Assembly: GCA_019635635.1 (NCBI GenBank)
Contig: JAHBZB010000003.1
Location: 1-64,000, forward strand
DNA: 64,000 nucleotides
Source: Xanthobacteraceae bacterium
GTDB taxonomy: Bacteria; Pseudomonadota; Alphaproteobacteria; Rhizobiales; Xanthobacteraceae
Direction of reading: 5' to 3'
Shown here in pieces: positions 40,477 to 50,894 of the stretch. The notes below the pieces were generated by a model, which made no database searches, had not been told where the DNA came from, and saw only the letters and a program-made list of their open reading frames with translations. The position numbers and the translations under genes are program-made. Every line of letters begins with the position of its first letter. The stretch's first letter is position 1.

Positions 40477-40842
40477 TTAAGCAGGCAAAATCGCGACGAT
40501 CCGATAGCTTAAGGGGTCAATTACCACGATCTTTTCCGCGGCCACGACGTAGAAATAATTTCCATATTCCGGAACGATTTCAGCGACTTCCTTGGGGAAG
40601 GGATAGAAATGCAGGTTTCTCGGAACCTCCGCGCCCACCCGGAGGGGAATGTCGATCTTCGCAACGTGATCGACTTTGGCGTTGCGGACGGTGTGGCGGA
40701 TTTTGTTCTCCTGCTCGCCCGAGATGCGGGGTGCTGCCTCCGGCTTCTGCGTGGGCGGGGCTGCCGCGCCGTTCGATTGCGCAAGCGCGGAGCCTGCGGC
40801 GAAGAAGACGGCGAAAAACAGAAAAGCGAAGCGTCTGCACAT
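40477..40842 (-). CDS. DUF1236 domain protein, secreted
   Basis: 121 residues. Signal peptide (FLFFAVFFAAGSALA), a short Pro/Ala linker, then VPRNLHFYPFPKEVAEIVPEY and YYVV-type stretch FYVVAAEKIVVIDPLSYRIV, which match the DUF1236 pattern common in rhizobial envelope proteins. The start MCRRFAF at 40842 was chosen because it begins the signal peptide. Function unknown. Confidence 0.8.
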   Translation of the reverse strand: MCRRFAFLFFAVFFAAGSALAQSNGAAAPPTQKPEAAPRISGEQENKIRHTVRNAKVDHVAKIDIPLRVGAEVPRNLHFYPFPKEVAEIVPEYGNYFYVVAAEKIVVIDPLSYRIVAILPA

Positions 40843-40943
40843 GAGGCGATAGTCCGTACGAAAGCTGAGGGTTCCCAAGTTTGCTAACGCTTGCCCGGCA
40901 GACTAGGTTCCCGGCTTCTCTGCCATTCGGGCGATTCAATAAA

Positions 40944-41327
40944 ATGTACGCACTTTTTCTCGTGGTTCTCGGCGGCGGTATCGGCGCCGGATTGCGTCAC
41001 GGCGTGAATATCGGCGCCATGCGGCTGTTCGGCACGGGGTTTCCGTGGGGTACGTTTACGGTCAACGTAGTCGGCTCGTTCCTGATCGGTGCGTTCGCGG
41101 CGTGGTTCGCGTTTCGTGGCGACAGCCACACCACGCAATCGCTGCGGCTGTTTTTGACCACGGGAATCCTCGGCGGCTTCACCACGTTCTCCGCGTTTTC
41201 GCTCGACTTCGCGCTTCTGTTCGAGCGCGGCGATACGATGCTCGCTGCGGTCTATATCGCTGCTTCCGTGCTCGTGTCGTTGCTCGCAATTTTCGCAGGC
41301 CTCTGGGTCGTGCGGTCGTTCGCGTGA
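40944..41327 (+). CDS. crcB: Fluoride ion channel CrcB/Fluc
   Basis: Exports fluoride across the inner membrane as a dual-topology dimer. 127 residues with four transmembrane segments. GGGIGAGLRHGVN at the start and GTFTVNVVGSFLIG and GFTTFSAFSLDF in the middle are the family signatures. No crcB-type fluoride riboswitch is apparent upstream. The pseudouridine synthase gene starts four bases after its stop. Confidence 0.94.
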   Translation: MYALFLVVLGGGIGAGLRHGVNIGAMRLFGTGFPWGTFTVNVVGSFLIGAFAAWFAFRGDSHTTQSLRLFLTTGILGGFTTFSAFSLDFALLFERGDTMLAAVYIAASVLVSLLAIFAGLWVVRSFA

Positions 41328-41331
41328 CGGA

Positions 41332-42369
41332 ATGCCGGTCCAAACCCGCAAGGTGAAATCCGACGAAGAGGGGATGCGTCTCGACCGCTGGTTCAAGACG
41401 CACTTTCCCGAACTCGCCTTCGGTCACCTGCAAAAGCTGCTCCGCACCGGGCAGGTGCGGGTCGATGGCGCGCGTGCGAAAACGAATACGCGCCTCGAGC
41501 CGGGAATGGCGGTGCGCGTGCCGCCGCTCGTGCGCGAGAAAGGCGAGGACGAGGAAAGCGGTGCTGCGCCTTCGCGTGGTGGCGCGCCGGTAAAGCCGCC
41601 TTCCAAAATGGGCGACGCGAAAGCCGACGCGGCGTTCCTGAAGTCCATCACCTTATATGAAGATCGCGAAGTGATGGTGCTGAACAAGCCTTACGGGCTC
41701 GCGGTGCAGGGCGGCTCCGGCACCACGCGGCACATCGACGGCATGTTAGAGGCGTTACGCGGGCGCGACGGGCAGAAGCCGCGGCTCGTGCACCGCATCG
41801 ACAAGGACACCGCCGGTATTTTGCTGATCGCGAAGACGCGGCTTGCCGCGGCGACACTTGCGAAGACCTTCCGCTCGCGCTCGGCGCGGAAAATTTACTG
41901 GGCGCTGGTCGCGGGCGTGCCGAAGCCGCGGCAGGGACGCATTTCGACCTATCTGGCCAAAGGTGCTGGCGAAGGCGGCGAACTGATGCGGGTCGCAAAA
42001 CACGGCGAGGACGAAGCGAGTCACGCCGTTACTTATTATTCGGTGGTCGATCAGGCTGCGCACAAGCTTGCGTGGATTTCGCTGAAACCCGTCACCGGCC
42101 GCACGCACCAGCTGCGCGCGCATACCTCGCATATCGGTCATCCGATTGTCGGCGATCCAAAGTACTTCTCTATCGAGAATTGGGAGCTTCCGGGCGGGAT
42201 GCAGAACCGGCTGCATCTCTTGGCGCGGCGGCTCGTGATCCCGCACCCCAAAGGCGAGGGCGTGATCGACGTTTCCGCGCCGCTGCCGCCGCACATGCAG
42301 CAGTCGTGGAATCTGCTTGGGTTCGACGCCAAAGCCTACGACCCGATCGTGGACGCGCCGGAAGAATGA
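41332..42369 (+). CDS. RluC/RluD-family 23S rRNA pseudouridine synthase
   Basis: 345 residues. N-terminal S4 RNA-binding domain (about 14-62), then the catalytic domain with HRIDKDTAGILLIAKT, D157 being the expected catalytic aspartate, and KPVTGRTHQLRAHTSHIGHPIVGD. A linker insert (about 68-100) is rich in Glu/Ser/Pro. RluC is the likeliest member given S4 plus context, but RluD cannot be excluded. The stop overlaps the ATP12 start (ATGA); crcB-rluC-ATP12 form one transcriptional run. Confidence 0.88.
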   Translation: MPVQTRKVKSDEEGMRLDRWFKTHFPELAFGHLQKLLRTGQVRVDGARAKTNTRLEPGMAVRVPPLVREKGEDEESGAAPSRGGAPVKPPSKMGDAKADAAFLKSITLYEDREVMVLNKPYGLAVQGGSGTTRHIDGMLEALRGRDGQKPRLVHRIDKDTAGILLIAKTRLAAATLAKTFRSRSARKIYWALVAGVPKPRQGRISTYLAKGAGEGGELMRVAKHGEDEASHAVTYYSVVDQAAHKLAWISLKPVTGRTHQLRAHTSHIGHPIVGDPKYFSIENWELPGGMQNRLHLLARRLVIPHPKGEGVIDVSAPLPPHMQQSWNLLGFDAKAYDPIVDAPEE

Positions 42370-43118
42370 GCGAAGACGAAAACCCGATGCGCCGCGCGCA
42401 GGCCGCCATGCGCGCGAGCCTGCCGAAGCGCTTCTATAAAGAAGTGAGTGTAGGCGAGGCGGGCGGCGCTTATGTCGTGCTGCTCGACGGCAAGGGGGCA
42501 AAGACGCCCGCACGCAATACGCTTGCGCTGCCGAACGAGGCGCTGGCCCGCGCGGTTGCCGCCGAATGGAACGCGATCGAAGGTGCGATCGACCCGGTGC
42601 GGCTGCCGCTCACGCGGCTCACCAATCTCGCGATCGATGCGGTCGCGAACGCACCGCAGACGGTGATCGACGAGATCGTGCAATATGCGGGCAGCGATCT
42701 CGTATTCTATCGCGCGGATGGACCGGATGGTCTGGTGGCGCTTCAGAACGAGCGCTGGAATCCGGTGCTCGACTGGGCGGCGGCGCATCTCGGCGCGCGC
42801 TTTCTGCTTGCCGAAGGCGTGATGCATGTGCGCCAGCCCGACGAAGCGCTCGCGGCGGTGCGCGATGCCGCGGAGCGTCTTTCAAAGCCGTTCGCGCTTA
42901 CGGCCACTGCCAGCGCAACCAATATCGGCGGTTCGGCCTTGATCGCGCTTGCGCTTGCCAACGGCGCGCTCTCCGGTGACGAGGCGTGGAACGCGGCACA
43001 CGTCGACGAGCAATGGAATATCAGCCAGTGGGGCGAGGACGACGAAGCGCAGCGGCGGCTTGCTGCGCGTCACGCGGAGTTCAGCGCGGCGGCGAAGATG
43101 CTCGCGCTCTTGCGTTAA
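42366..43118 (+). CDS. ATP12-family F1-ATPase assembly chaperone
   Basis: 250 residues. Members bind the F1 alpha subunit during ATP synthase assembly and are found in mitochondria and alphaproteobacteria. Features are RFYKEVSVGEAGGAYVVLLDG at the N-terminus, LPLTRLTNLAIDAVA, SDLVFYRADGPDGLVALQ and DPV/W-rich NERWNPVLDWA segments. It is coupled to the RluC-type gene and convergent with a DUF4260 gene, overlapping it by four bases. Confidence 0.9.
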   Translation: MSEDENPMRRAQAAMRASLPKRFYKEVSVGEAGGAYVVLLDGKGAKTPARNTLALPNEALARAVAAEWNAIEGAIDPVRLPLTRLTNLAIDAVANAPQTVIDEIVQYAGSDLVFYRADGPDGLVALQNERWNPVLDWAAAHLGARFLLAEGVMHVRQPDEALAAVRDAAERLSKPFALTATASATNIGGSALIALALANGALSGDEAWNAAHVDEQWNISQWGEDDEAQRRLAARHAEFSAAAKMLALLR

Positions 43119-43504
43119 CTCGCCTTGCCAATGCGCCCGAGGTGCGTGTCGGCGAAATCGGTTTCATATTTCAGGCCATAGCCCAGCATCCGGTCCATGC
43201 CGATATGCGCGAGCCAGACGATCGCGACGGAAAGCGCAAGCGGCTCCGACCACGAATAGCCCCAGGCGCCGACGGCGATGGGGAGGGCGGTGAGATGAAG
43301 CGCATTATAGAGCTGCGCGCCGGTCTTTGCGTTCCGCAAATATCCGATCATGCCGAGGTCCGGCGCCAGAATCAGCGCGCCGAACAGCCACCACGAGTAG
43401 CCGAGCTTGGCGTAGGCGAAGATGCAGAGCGCAAAAAGCGCGAAGCCCTCGAATTGCAAGATCATGCGGGGATGGCCGGTAACGGCCGGCGCTTCGCTGT
43501 TCAT
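43115..43504 (-). CDS. DUF4260 family membrane protein
   Basis: 129 residues with about four hydrophobic segments. GYSWWLFGALILAPDLGMIGY and LAHIGMDRMLGYGLKY match the DUF4260 pattern. ATG 43504 was preferred over 43525 because GGAAGGA lies directly upstream of it. Function unknown. Confidence 0.82.
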   Translation of the reverse strand: MNSEAPAVTGHPRMILQFEGFALFALCIFAYAKLGYSWWLFGALILAPDLGMIGYLRNAKTGAQLYNALHLTALPIAVGAWGYSWSEPLALSVAIVWLAHIGMDRMLGYGLKYETDFADTHLGRIGKAS

Positions 43505-43599
43505 GTCGTTCCTTCCGGGCGGCACAAAGATGTGATCGCGGACAATACCCGGTCGCGGGCCGCCGTGCTATGAAGCCGCCGATATTGCCGGGGGTTTTC

Positions 43600-44547
43600 A
43601 TGAAAGTCGTACTCGATCTTTCGCAATTGCTTGAAGACGGTGAAATCACGCAGGCCGAAGCCGAGAAGCTCAAGCGGCTATCGGTGAAGTCCACCGGCTC
43701 GCTCGCCTTCAATATCCTGATCGGTTTCGGGGTGATCGCGGTCGCAATCGGCGCCATCCTGATCGTGCCGAATGCGGTGACCGGAATCATTCTCGGCGCC
43801 ATCGTGCTCGGCTTCGGTCTGGTGCTGTTGCACTATTCGCCGATGGAATGGGGAGTGCTTGCGAATATCTGCGTCATCCTTGGCGCGCTCGGGCTCGGCG
43901 GCGGCGTGGTGTACATGACCGAAGGTTCGGTCTGGGCGTTTCTCGGCTGCGCGATCGGATTCGCGATCGGCGGCGTGATCGCGAGAAGCGGACTATTGAT
44001 CGCGCTCGCGGTGATCGCACTCTCGTCGGTGCTCGGCGCGCGTACCGGATATTTCCACGCGAGCTATTTCCTCGGCATCAAGGAGCCGACGCTCACCATC
44101 ATCGCCTTCAGCCTGATCACGCTTGCCTGCTACCAGGTATCGCTGTTCGTCGGCGCGGCTTATGAGCGGCTGGCGCTGATGGCGGCGCGGGTTTCGATTC
44201 TGCTCGTCAATTTCGGATTCTGGATCGGCTCGCTCTGGGGTGATCGCATCGAGCAACTCTCCGGGTTTTTCGGCCGCAGCGCCGAGAACCCGATCTTTAT
44301 CCCGCGCGTTGCTTTCGTTGCCGGCTGGGCGCTTGCCCTGATTGCGTTCGCGGTCTGGGCCATGGCGAACGACCGGCGCTGGGTCGTGAACGTCTGCGCG
44401 GTGTTCGGCGCGATTCATTTCTATACGCAGTTCTTCGAGCGGCTCGGGCCGAATCCGCTCGCGGTTCTGCTCGGCGGCGTTTCCGCGCTCGGGATTGCGA
44501 TTGCGATCTGGCAGTTCAACAAGAAGGCGGTCGCCAATCCCGCCTGA
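43600..44547 (+). CDS. Multi-span membrane protein (DUF2157-like)
   Basis: About 315 residues. A short cytosolic helix (LSQLLEDGEITQAEAEKLK) precedes roughly eight to ten transmembrane segments ending IAIAIWQFNKK. The amphipathic N-terminus followed by alternating hydrophobic spans resembles DUF2157-type proteins, but I am not certain of the family. The start could also be ATG 43570, ten codons upstream; neither has a strong ribosome binding site. Confidence 0.7.
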   Translation: MKVVLDLSQLLEDGEITQAEAEKLKRLSVKSTGSLAFNILIGFGVIAVAIGAILIVPNAVTGIILGAIVLGFGLVLLHYSPMEWGVLANICVILGALGLGGGVVYMTEGSVWAFLGCAIGFAIGGVIARSGLLIALAVIALSSVLGARTGYFHASYFLGIKEPTLTIIAFSLITLACYQVSLFVGAAYERLALMAARVSILLVNFGFWIGSLWGDRIEQLSGFFGRSAENPIFIPRVAFVAGWALALIAFAVWAMANDRRWVVNVCAVFGAIHFYTQFFERLGPNPLAVLLGGVSALGIAIAIWQFNKKAVANPA

Positions 44548-44604
44548 CGGGAAAGTGACGCCAAAGCGCTTGCCTCGGTGCGCCGCGTCGTTGAAAAGCA
44601 TTGC

Positions 44605-45411
44605 ATGAAGGCTCTTCTGGTTTTGTTCCTCTCGTTTCTGAGCGCGCCCGCACTCGCGCAACTGCCCGAGCGGCAGGTGGTGCTGCGCGACGACCTGCAA
44701 AGCGTGTTCAAGGAAATCGGCACCGACGGCACCTTCGTCGTGTTGGAACAGAAGCGGGGCCGCTTCACGGTGGTGAACGGCGCGCGGCATACGAAAGCCT
44801 ATTTACCTGCTTCGACTTTCAAGATCGCGAATGCGCTGATCGCGCTCGAAACCGGCGTCGTGAAGGACGCCGATCATCCGGTGTTCAAGTGGGACGGTAT
44901 CAAACGCGACATCGAGGCGTGGAACAAGGACCACACGCTGCGCACGGCGTTCAAGGCGTCGGCGGTCTGGGTGTTTCAGGAAATCGCGCGGCAGGTCACC
45001 GATACGCGGATGCGCGTCTACGTCTCGCAGTTCGGCTACGGCAACCGCGACATCGGCGGCAACGAGGACTCGTTCTGGCTCGACGGGAAACTCCGCATCT
45101 CCGCGCTACAGGAAGTGGAATTTCTCGAGCGCGTCTATATCGGGAAGCTGCCGGTCAATCCGAAGAATACCGAAATCCTGAAAGACATCATGTTCATGGA
45201 GAAGATCGGCAACGCGACCTTGCGCGGCAAGACCGGGTGGATTCCTTCCGGCGACAACAAGATCGGGTGGTTCGTCGGCTGGGTGGAGCGGGGCGACGAG
45301 ACCTATATCTTCGCGCTGAACCTCGACCCGAACGAGGAGAAACACGTTGCCGCGCGCATTCCGATCGCGAAGGCGCTGCTCACGCAACTCGGCGCGCTGC
45401 CGAAGCAGTAG
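44605..45411 (+). CDS. Class D (OXA-type) beta-lactamase
   Basis: Periplasmic serine hydrolase opening beta-lactam rings. 268 residues with signal peptide (LFLSFLSAPALA). All class D motifs are present: S70-T-F-K73 in PASTFKIANALIALE, SAV at 119-121, YGN at 145-147 and KTG at 209-211. ATG 44605 gives a clean signal peptide; an upstream GTG at 44578 would add nine charged residues. There is no mobile element beside it and its base composition is like its neighbours, so it looks like an intrinsic chromosomal gene. Whether it confers resistance is unknown. Confidence 0.92.
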   Translation: MKALLVLFLSFLSAPALAQLPERQVVLRDDLQSVFKEIGTDGTFVVLEQKRGRFTVVNGARHTKAYLPASTFKIANALIALETGVVKDADHPVFKWDGIKRDIEAWNKDHTLRTAFKASAVWVFQEIARQVTDTRMRVYVSQFGYGNRDIGGNEDSFWLDGKLRISALQEVEFLERVYIGKLPVNPKNTEILKDIMFMEKIGNATLRGKTGWIPSGDNKIGWFVGWVERGDETYIFALNLDPNEEKHVAARIPIAKALLTQLGALPKQ

Positions 45412-45414
45412 CCT

Positions 45415-45454
45415 TAAAAAAGCGAAACCCGCCGGGCATTCCTGCCGGGCGGGC
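45415..45454 (-). terminator. Terminator-like hairpin on the minus strand
   Basis: CCCGCCGG-type arms (45428-45453, with one bulge) are followed on the minus strand by TTTCGCTTTTTT. It probably serves the leftward YitT-family gene ending at 45589, though it lies about 135 nt beyond its stop. Confidence 0.45.
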
Positions 45455-45588
45455 CAACCGGTCTTCGCGTCGTCGCTTATTCCCGCTTCCCAGTACATCC
45501 GTGGTGAAGGGGCTTCGCTCTTCGAAGTCCGATGAGAGCTATATAGGCGCGCTTTGTGACGGTTCAATGACGGGGGCGAAGATTCTTT

Positions 45589-46248
45589 TCAGGCCGCGGA
45601 CCACGCCACATAGCGGTCGCGGCGGTGGTTCACCCAGATCATCGCATTCATCGCGACCGAGCCGATGACGGAGGCGAGCACCAGCCGCCATTCCACGACG
45701 AGGAGAGCGGCCGCCAGCACCGCGAGATCGACCGCCATCTGAAACTTGCCGGCGCGGAGCCCGTATTTCTCCTGCAAATAAAGCGCGAGAATGTTGATGC
45801 CGCCGAGGCTCGCCTGATGGCGGAAGAGAACGATGAAGCCCATGCCAAGCAGAAGCCCACCCAAGACCGCTGCATAAAACGGCTCGAGCCGCGCAAAATC
45901 GATGAAGTAGCGGTGGCTCTCCGACAGGACCGAGACCAGCGCGACCGCGCAGAAGGTCTTTACCGTAAAGCGCCAGCCGACGCGCATCACCGCCAGCACA
46001 TAGAACGGCAGGTTGATGAGGAAGAAGCCGAGGCCGAAGGGCACGCCGCCAAGATAAAGCCCGAGGAAGGCGATGCCGGACGTGCCGCCGGTCAAGAGCC
46101 CCGCCTGCTTGAACAAGACGATGCCGAAGGAAATGAACAGCGTGCCGACGAGGATCGCAAACACGTCCTCGAGCAGCGAATGTTGGGGGGCAGGGGATTC
46201 GGTCTCGCTCACGCGGCCGAGGATAGCGGACCCGCGGCCCCGCGCCAT
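45589..46248 (-). CDS. YitT family membrane protein
   Basis: About 219 residues, five to six transmembrane segments. The [16 protein letters not shown] segment and its echo [16 protein letters not shown] are characteristic of YitT/DUF161 proteins, of unknown transport or signalling role. The start is uncertain: ATG 46248 or GTG 46212, neither with a clear ribosome binding site. It is divergent from the carboxylase gene at 46331. Confidence 0.85.
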   Translation of the reverse strand: MARGRGSAILGRVSETESPAPQHSLLEDVFAILVGTLFISFGIVLFKQAGLLTGGTSGIAFLGLYLGGVPFGLGFFLINLPFYVLAVMRVGWRFTVKTFCAVALVSVLSESHRYFIDFARLEPFYAAVLGGLLLGMGFIVLFRHQASLGGINILALYLQEKYGLRAGKFQMAVDLAVLAAALLVVEWRLVLASVIGSVAMNAMIWVNHRRDRYVAWSAA

Positions 46249-46330
46249 GCGGCGAAGGATGCATGCGGGGGTTTTAAGCGGCCCGCAGACCTGTGCTACC
46301 TTGCCGCCGACACCTGAGGGGCCTGATCCG

Positions 46331-47860
<1,530 letters not shown>

Positions 47861-47861
47861 A

Positions 47862-48554
47862 TTAGTCAAGAAACGTTATGTGTTCCTCAAAGTCATGAAA
47901 GTGAGCGACATTCACTCTATCGAGCGCGCTGCGCTGTGATTTGAACATCTGCTCTTGAACGTAATTATCCATGTCGGCGTCCGCAGGGTTCTTATCCTTG
48001 AACCAATTTTGCGAATGCATGTGCCTAAGGACAAAGATAGTGAACATAAGAGGCGTCCATTTCCGCTTAACTGCCAAGCGGCCGTTTAGATTCCAACCTA
48101 AGTGAATATGAGCGCAAGGATGCGATAATCGGCAGTAGGCATTCTCTGAATATTCGTACCTAAGCGTCATGCCAGCCCCGGTGACAATCGGGTCTGTTTC
48201 GATTTCGTGTTCCGGCGGATCAGACTCGATAGCGCCTTCGAGAGCCAGAAGCTCTGCAGCTTCTTCCTCGCTTGCTTTGGGTGCTTGCGCGTATGGAGAA
48301 GAGTAGTAGGCGTACCGTACTTCGTTTCCAATAAGAGAGAACTGGAAAAAATCTTCCTTACGAATAAAGAAATTCAAGTCTCTAGCGTCGGAAATCTTCT
48401 TAAAAAGCTCGGTATAAGACTCCATGTCTCGCAAGTCGCTAATTTCCAACTTAGATTTTAGCGACGTTGGGTTGATCATGCCCGGCGACAAACCTTGCTG
48501 CAGAGCAGTTTCGAATGACTGACGTATTGAGCGATTAAAGTCGTTTAGGTTCAT
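47862..48554 (-). CDS. DUF2290-type protein, partner of the adjacent helicase
   Basis: 230 residues, cytosolic, function unknown. The segment HPCAHIHLGWNLNGRLAVKR followed by WTPLMFTIFVLRHM matches the DUF2290 pattern (a His-containing SHP-x-x-HIHLG core, then a basic stretch and a T-P-x-x-F segment) as I remember it. An upstream YAYYSSPYAQ is also family-like. ATG 48554 (MNLNDFNRS) was chosen; the gene start overlaps the helicase 3' end by 20 nt, so the two are one translationally coupled operon. GC content is visibly below the flanks, indicating transfer. Confidence 0.7.
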   Translation of the reverse strand: MNLNDFNRSIRQSFETALQQGLSPGMINPTSLKSKLEISDLRDMESYTELFKKISDARDLNFFIRKEDFFQFSLIGNEVRYAYYSSPYAQAPKASEEEAAELLALEGAIESDPPEHEIETDPIVTGAGMTLRYEYSENAYCRLSHPCAHIHLGWNLNGRLAVKRKWTPLMFTIFVLRHMHSQNWFKDKNPADADMDNYVQEQMFKSQRSALDRVNVAHFHDFEEHITFLD

Positions 48555-50691
48555 TGTTGAACCCTCTAATCGTCTCAAGCGCCTCGTCCTCGGACATCCC
48601 GATGTCATCGAGTTGCGCAAGGTATTCTTCGCGAGCCTTTTTAAGCTTTTCGGTTTTTTCGCTTAGATCACGCTGAATTAGATTAACTTGTCTTAAGTCC
48701 GGCATTCGGAACTCAAGATTGGGAAGGAGTCTGACCGCGGTCTTTATCTCATTGAAATAGTTTGCGGCGTTTGGCCCGATACCGGAGATTCTCAACCAAG
48801 CTTTGCTTCTAGTGAATGCAGTGAAAATCTTGTTTCGATCCGCGCGTATCTGCCGATTAACAGCGTCCATGCCTACAATAATTACAAGCGGGGCTTCATT
48901 TCCCTTTGCGCGATAGACTGTTGAAAGCGTCACCATATTCTCGATCCAAAAAGCTGGATCGCTGTATCGGTCTGCAAGCAAATTATTAGATAGGATATCA
49001 AGTTCTCCTAACCGCGATGAAATGGCCCGCAAGTAAGTCTGGGCATTTCTATCGTCTAAAGTGATTATCATTACGTGGTGCGGCAGCAATCCGTCTTGAA
49101 TAAATCTGGCCGCAGTTTCCGCTGCCCAGTTCACTTCAAGGCGAATTTCATCAGCCAAAAAATGGTCAATAATAGGCATGTCGTTCGTGGAAATCGAAAT
49201 GGGCGAATTCTTTGTTGGCCGCTCGAGCACAACCTGCTTGCCGACAACATACTCACCACTAACGAGCTGATACCCAACATCTTCCCAATGCTTGATACTT
49301 TCTAGCATTTGAACGATTTGATCACTGTAAAGACCAAATCCTAGAGCGTGTGCCGTAACCAAGACTTCGCGCTGATTGCGGTAGCACTTTTGCAGGACGC
49401 TATCATTGGTTTGTCCTGCAGGGAGTTTGATCGACGCGCGCTCTAGCGATAGGCGGGGCCTGCCGTTTTCTTGGCCAAATAATACTTCAGCACTTCGAAT
49501 CTCGATATTCAGAATGTTCTGAAGTTCATCATAAGCCCAGACAATGTTCTTCTCGTTTTCGCTGTCACGAGCAAGTGAATAGCAAAGTTGGTAGAAGCTA
49601 TCGGGGAAGTCCTGTCCTTCATCAATAAATATGTAATCATAGGCTGGTTGAACTTTCTTCGTCTGGTTCAACACTTTGCAAGCATAATTGAATGCATCAA
49701 GCGGCGCATTCTGGCCCGCCTGCGATCTCGATCTCATTTGAGCGTCACGAAAGGAAAGCGGCAAGATGCTAGCGCGTTTGCACGCATCTCTATACACGCC
49801 GGGAGTACTCGCATTTCCCCATCCGTGCCTTACATGGATTTTATCCCAGTCAGGATCGTCATCTCTCACGTGTCGGTAAAATCTAGAAATAAGATTACGT
49901 AATGTCTCTCTTAGACTGCGAGTGTAGTACGTGACCAATATTTCTTTTTGCGGTTCAGCGAGATGAACGAGGGCAATCTTTGCCGCAAGAATGATTGTCT
50001 TTCCCGATCCCGCCAGACCTCTAATGCGATGTGGTCCCGGTACTAGCGATATTGCAACACGACGTTGATTGATGTCGAAATTATGAATCTCCTGTTCCAG
50101 CTTTAGAAGTGCAATTGCGGCCGCCCCCGTGCTTTCTGATATGCTTGCCTTAGGAAGCGAGGCCAGTGCTTTTGCTCCTTCTATGATCGATCTAACTTCA
50201 TCAAATATATCTTGATCGCTCGATTTAACTTTGTGGCTATCAATTATTTCTTTAAGCGTCTCAAGTGACGACGCCACTTCGCTCGTTAAATCCGCGTGGG
50301 TCACGCGATTGACCGTTTGTTCTTGAATATAAATTACGGGATGAATATCGAACTTTAGACCTGAAACTCCTTTACGGAGTAATCGGCTCTTCACAAATTT
50401 GGAGAATAGGAGGCTGCTGAATTCGCTAAGCTCCCCATCATATTGGCTTAGGGCGTCGCCGGAGAATTCCGCTAGCACACTGCTGAATATTCGAATTGGT
50501 ATGAAGCCATAGTTGAGCGACCAGATACACAAGTCGGGTTTATAGAGTGCTCGCTCGTAATCGGAGTAAATTGGATAATCGTAATAGACGACGAAGTCGT
50601 CATCATCTCCAAACTGTTGCTGGAGAAATTCGATTATTGCCCGCGATGCCCCGTCTGAACTGTAGCGGGGGCTTGAAATAATGAGCTGCAT
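48535..50691 (-). CDS. Superfamily 1 (UvrD-like) helicase with degenerate nuclease-like N-terminus
   Basis: 718 residues. ATPase motifs are: Walker A GLAGSGKT at 225-232, Walker B FIDEGQDF at 355-362, motif III-like WAYDELQNI near 386, KCYRNQREV (motif IV), TLSTVYRAKGNEAPLV (motif V) and FTAFTRSKAWLRISG (motif VI). Residues 30-75 (VVYYDYPI..KPDLCIWSLNYGFIPIRIF) look like a NERD/PD-(D/E)xK fold in which D53 is kept but the E-x-K strand reads IRIF, so nuclease activity is doubtful. The C-terminal tail (about 675-718) is a charged coiled coil. Lower GC than surrounding genes. A TATAAA box may lie at 50716-50721 (complement). Phage defence is inference. Confidence 0.85.
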   Translation of the reverse strand: MQLIISSPRYSSDGASRAIIEFLQQQFGDDDDFVVYYDYPIYSDYERALYKPDLCIWSLNYGFIPIRIFSSVLAEFSGDALSQYDGELSEFSSLLFSKFVKSRLLRKGVSGLKFDIHPVIYIQEQTVNRVTHADLTSEVASSLETLKEIIDSHKVKSSDQDIFDEVRSIIEGAKALASLPKASISESTGAAAIALLKLEQEIHNFDINQRRVAISLVPGPHRIRGLAGSGKTIILAAKIALVHLAEPQKEILVTYYTRSLRETLRNLISRFYRHVRDDDPDWDKIHVRHGWGNASTPGVYRDACKRASILPLSFRDAQMRSRSQAGQNAPLDAFNYACKVLNQTKKVQPAYDYIFIDEGQDFPDSFYQLCYSLARDSENEKNIVWAYDELQNILNIEIRSAEVLFGQENGRPRLSLERASIKLPAGQTNDSVLQKCYRNQREVLVTAHALGFGLYSDQIVQMLESIKHWEDVGYQLVSGEYVVGKQVVLERPTKNSPISISTNDMPIIDHFLADEIRLEVNWAAETAARFIQDGLLPHHVMIITLDDRNAQTYLRAISSRLGELDILSNNLLADRYSDPAFWIENMVTLSTVYRAKGNEAPLVIIVGMDAVNRQIRADRNKIFTAFTRSKAWLRISGIGPNAANYFNEIKTAVRLLPNLEFRMPDLRQVNLIQRDLSEKTEKLKKAREEYLAQLDDIGMSEDEALETIRGFNNEPKRL

Positions 50692-50894
50692 TCTAAGGTA
50701 ACCTTTAGCCGATGCTTTATACTGGCAGCATCTTCTTCGCTATCCAATATAGTAGAATGCACCGCATAATGACGCGGCTTAGTCGCGCGCCCTAGAATAC
50801 CTCTCGCTAGATTCGAGGCGAGGGCCACCACGGCAAAGAGACCAGCACGCATGACCGAGCGGCAAGCCGAGGCCAGCGTGCGGCGCTTCGTTGT

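Noticed and set aside
40843-40943. Fluoride riboswitch upstream of crcB
   Set aside because: The short gap has no recognisable crcB-motif pseudoknot sequence.
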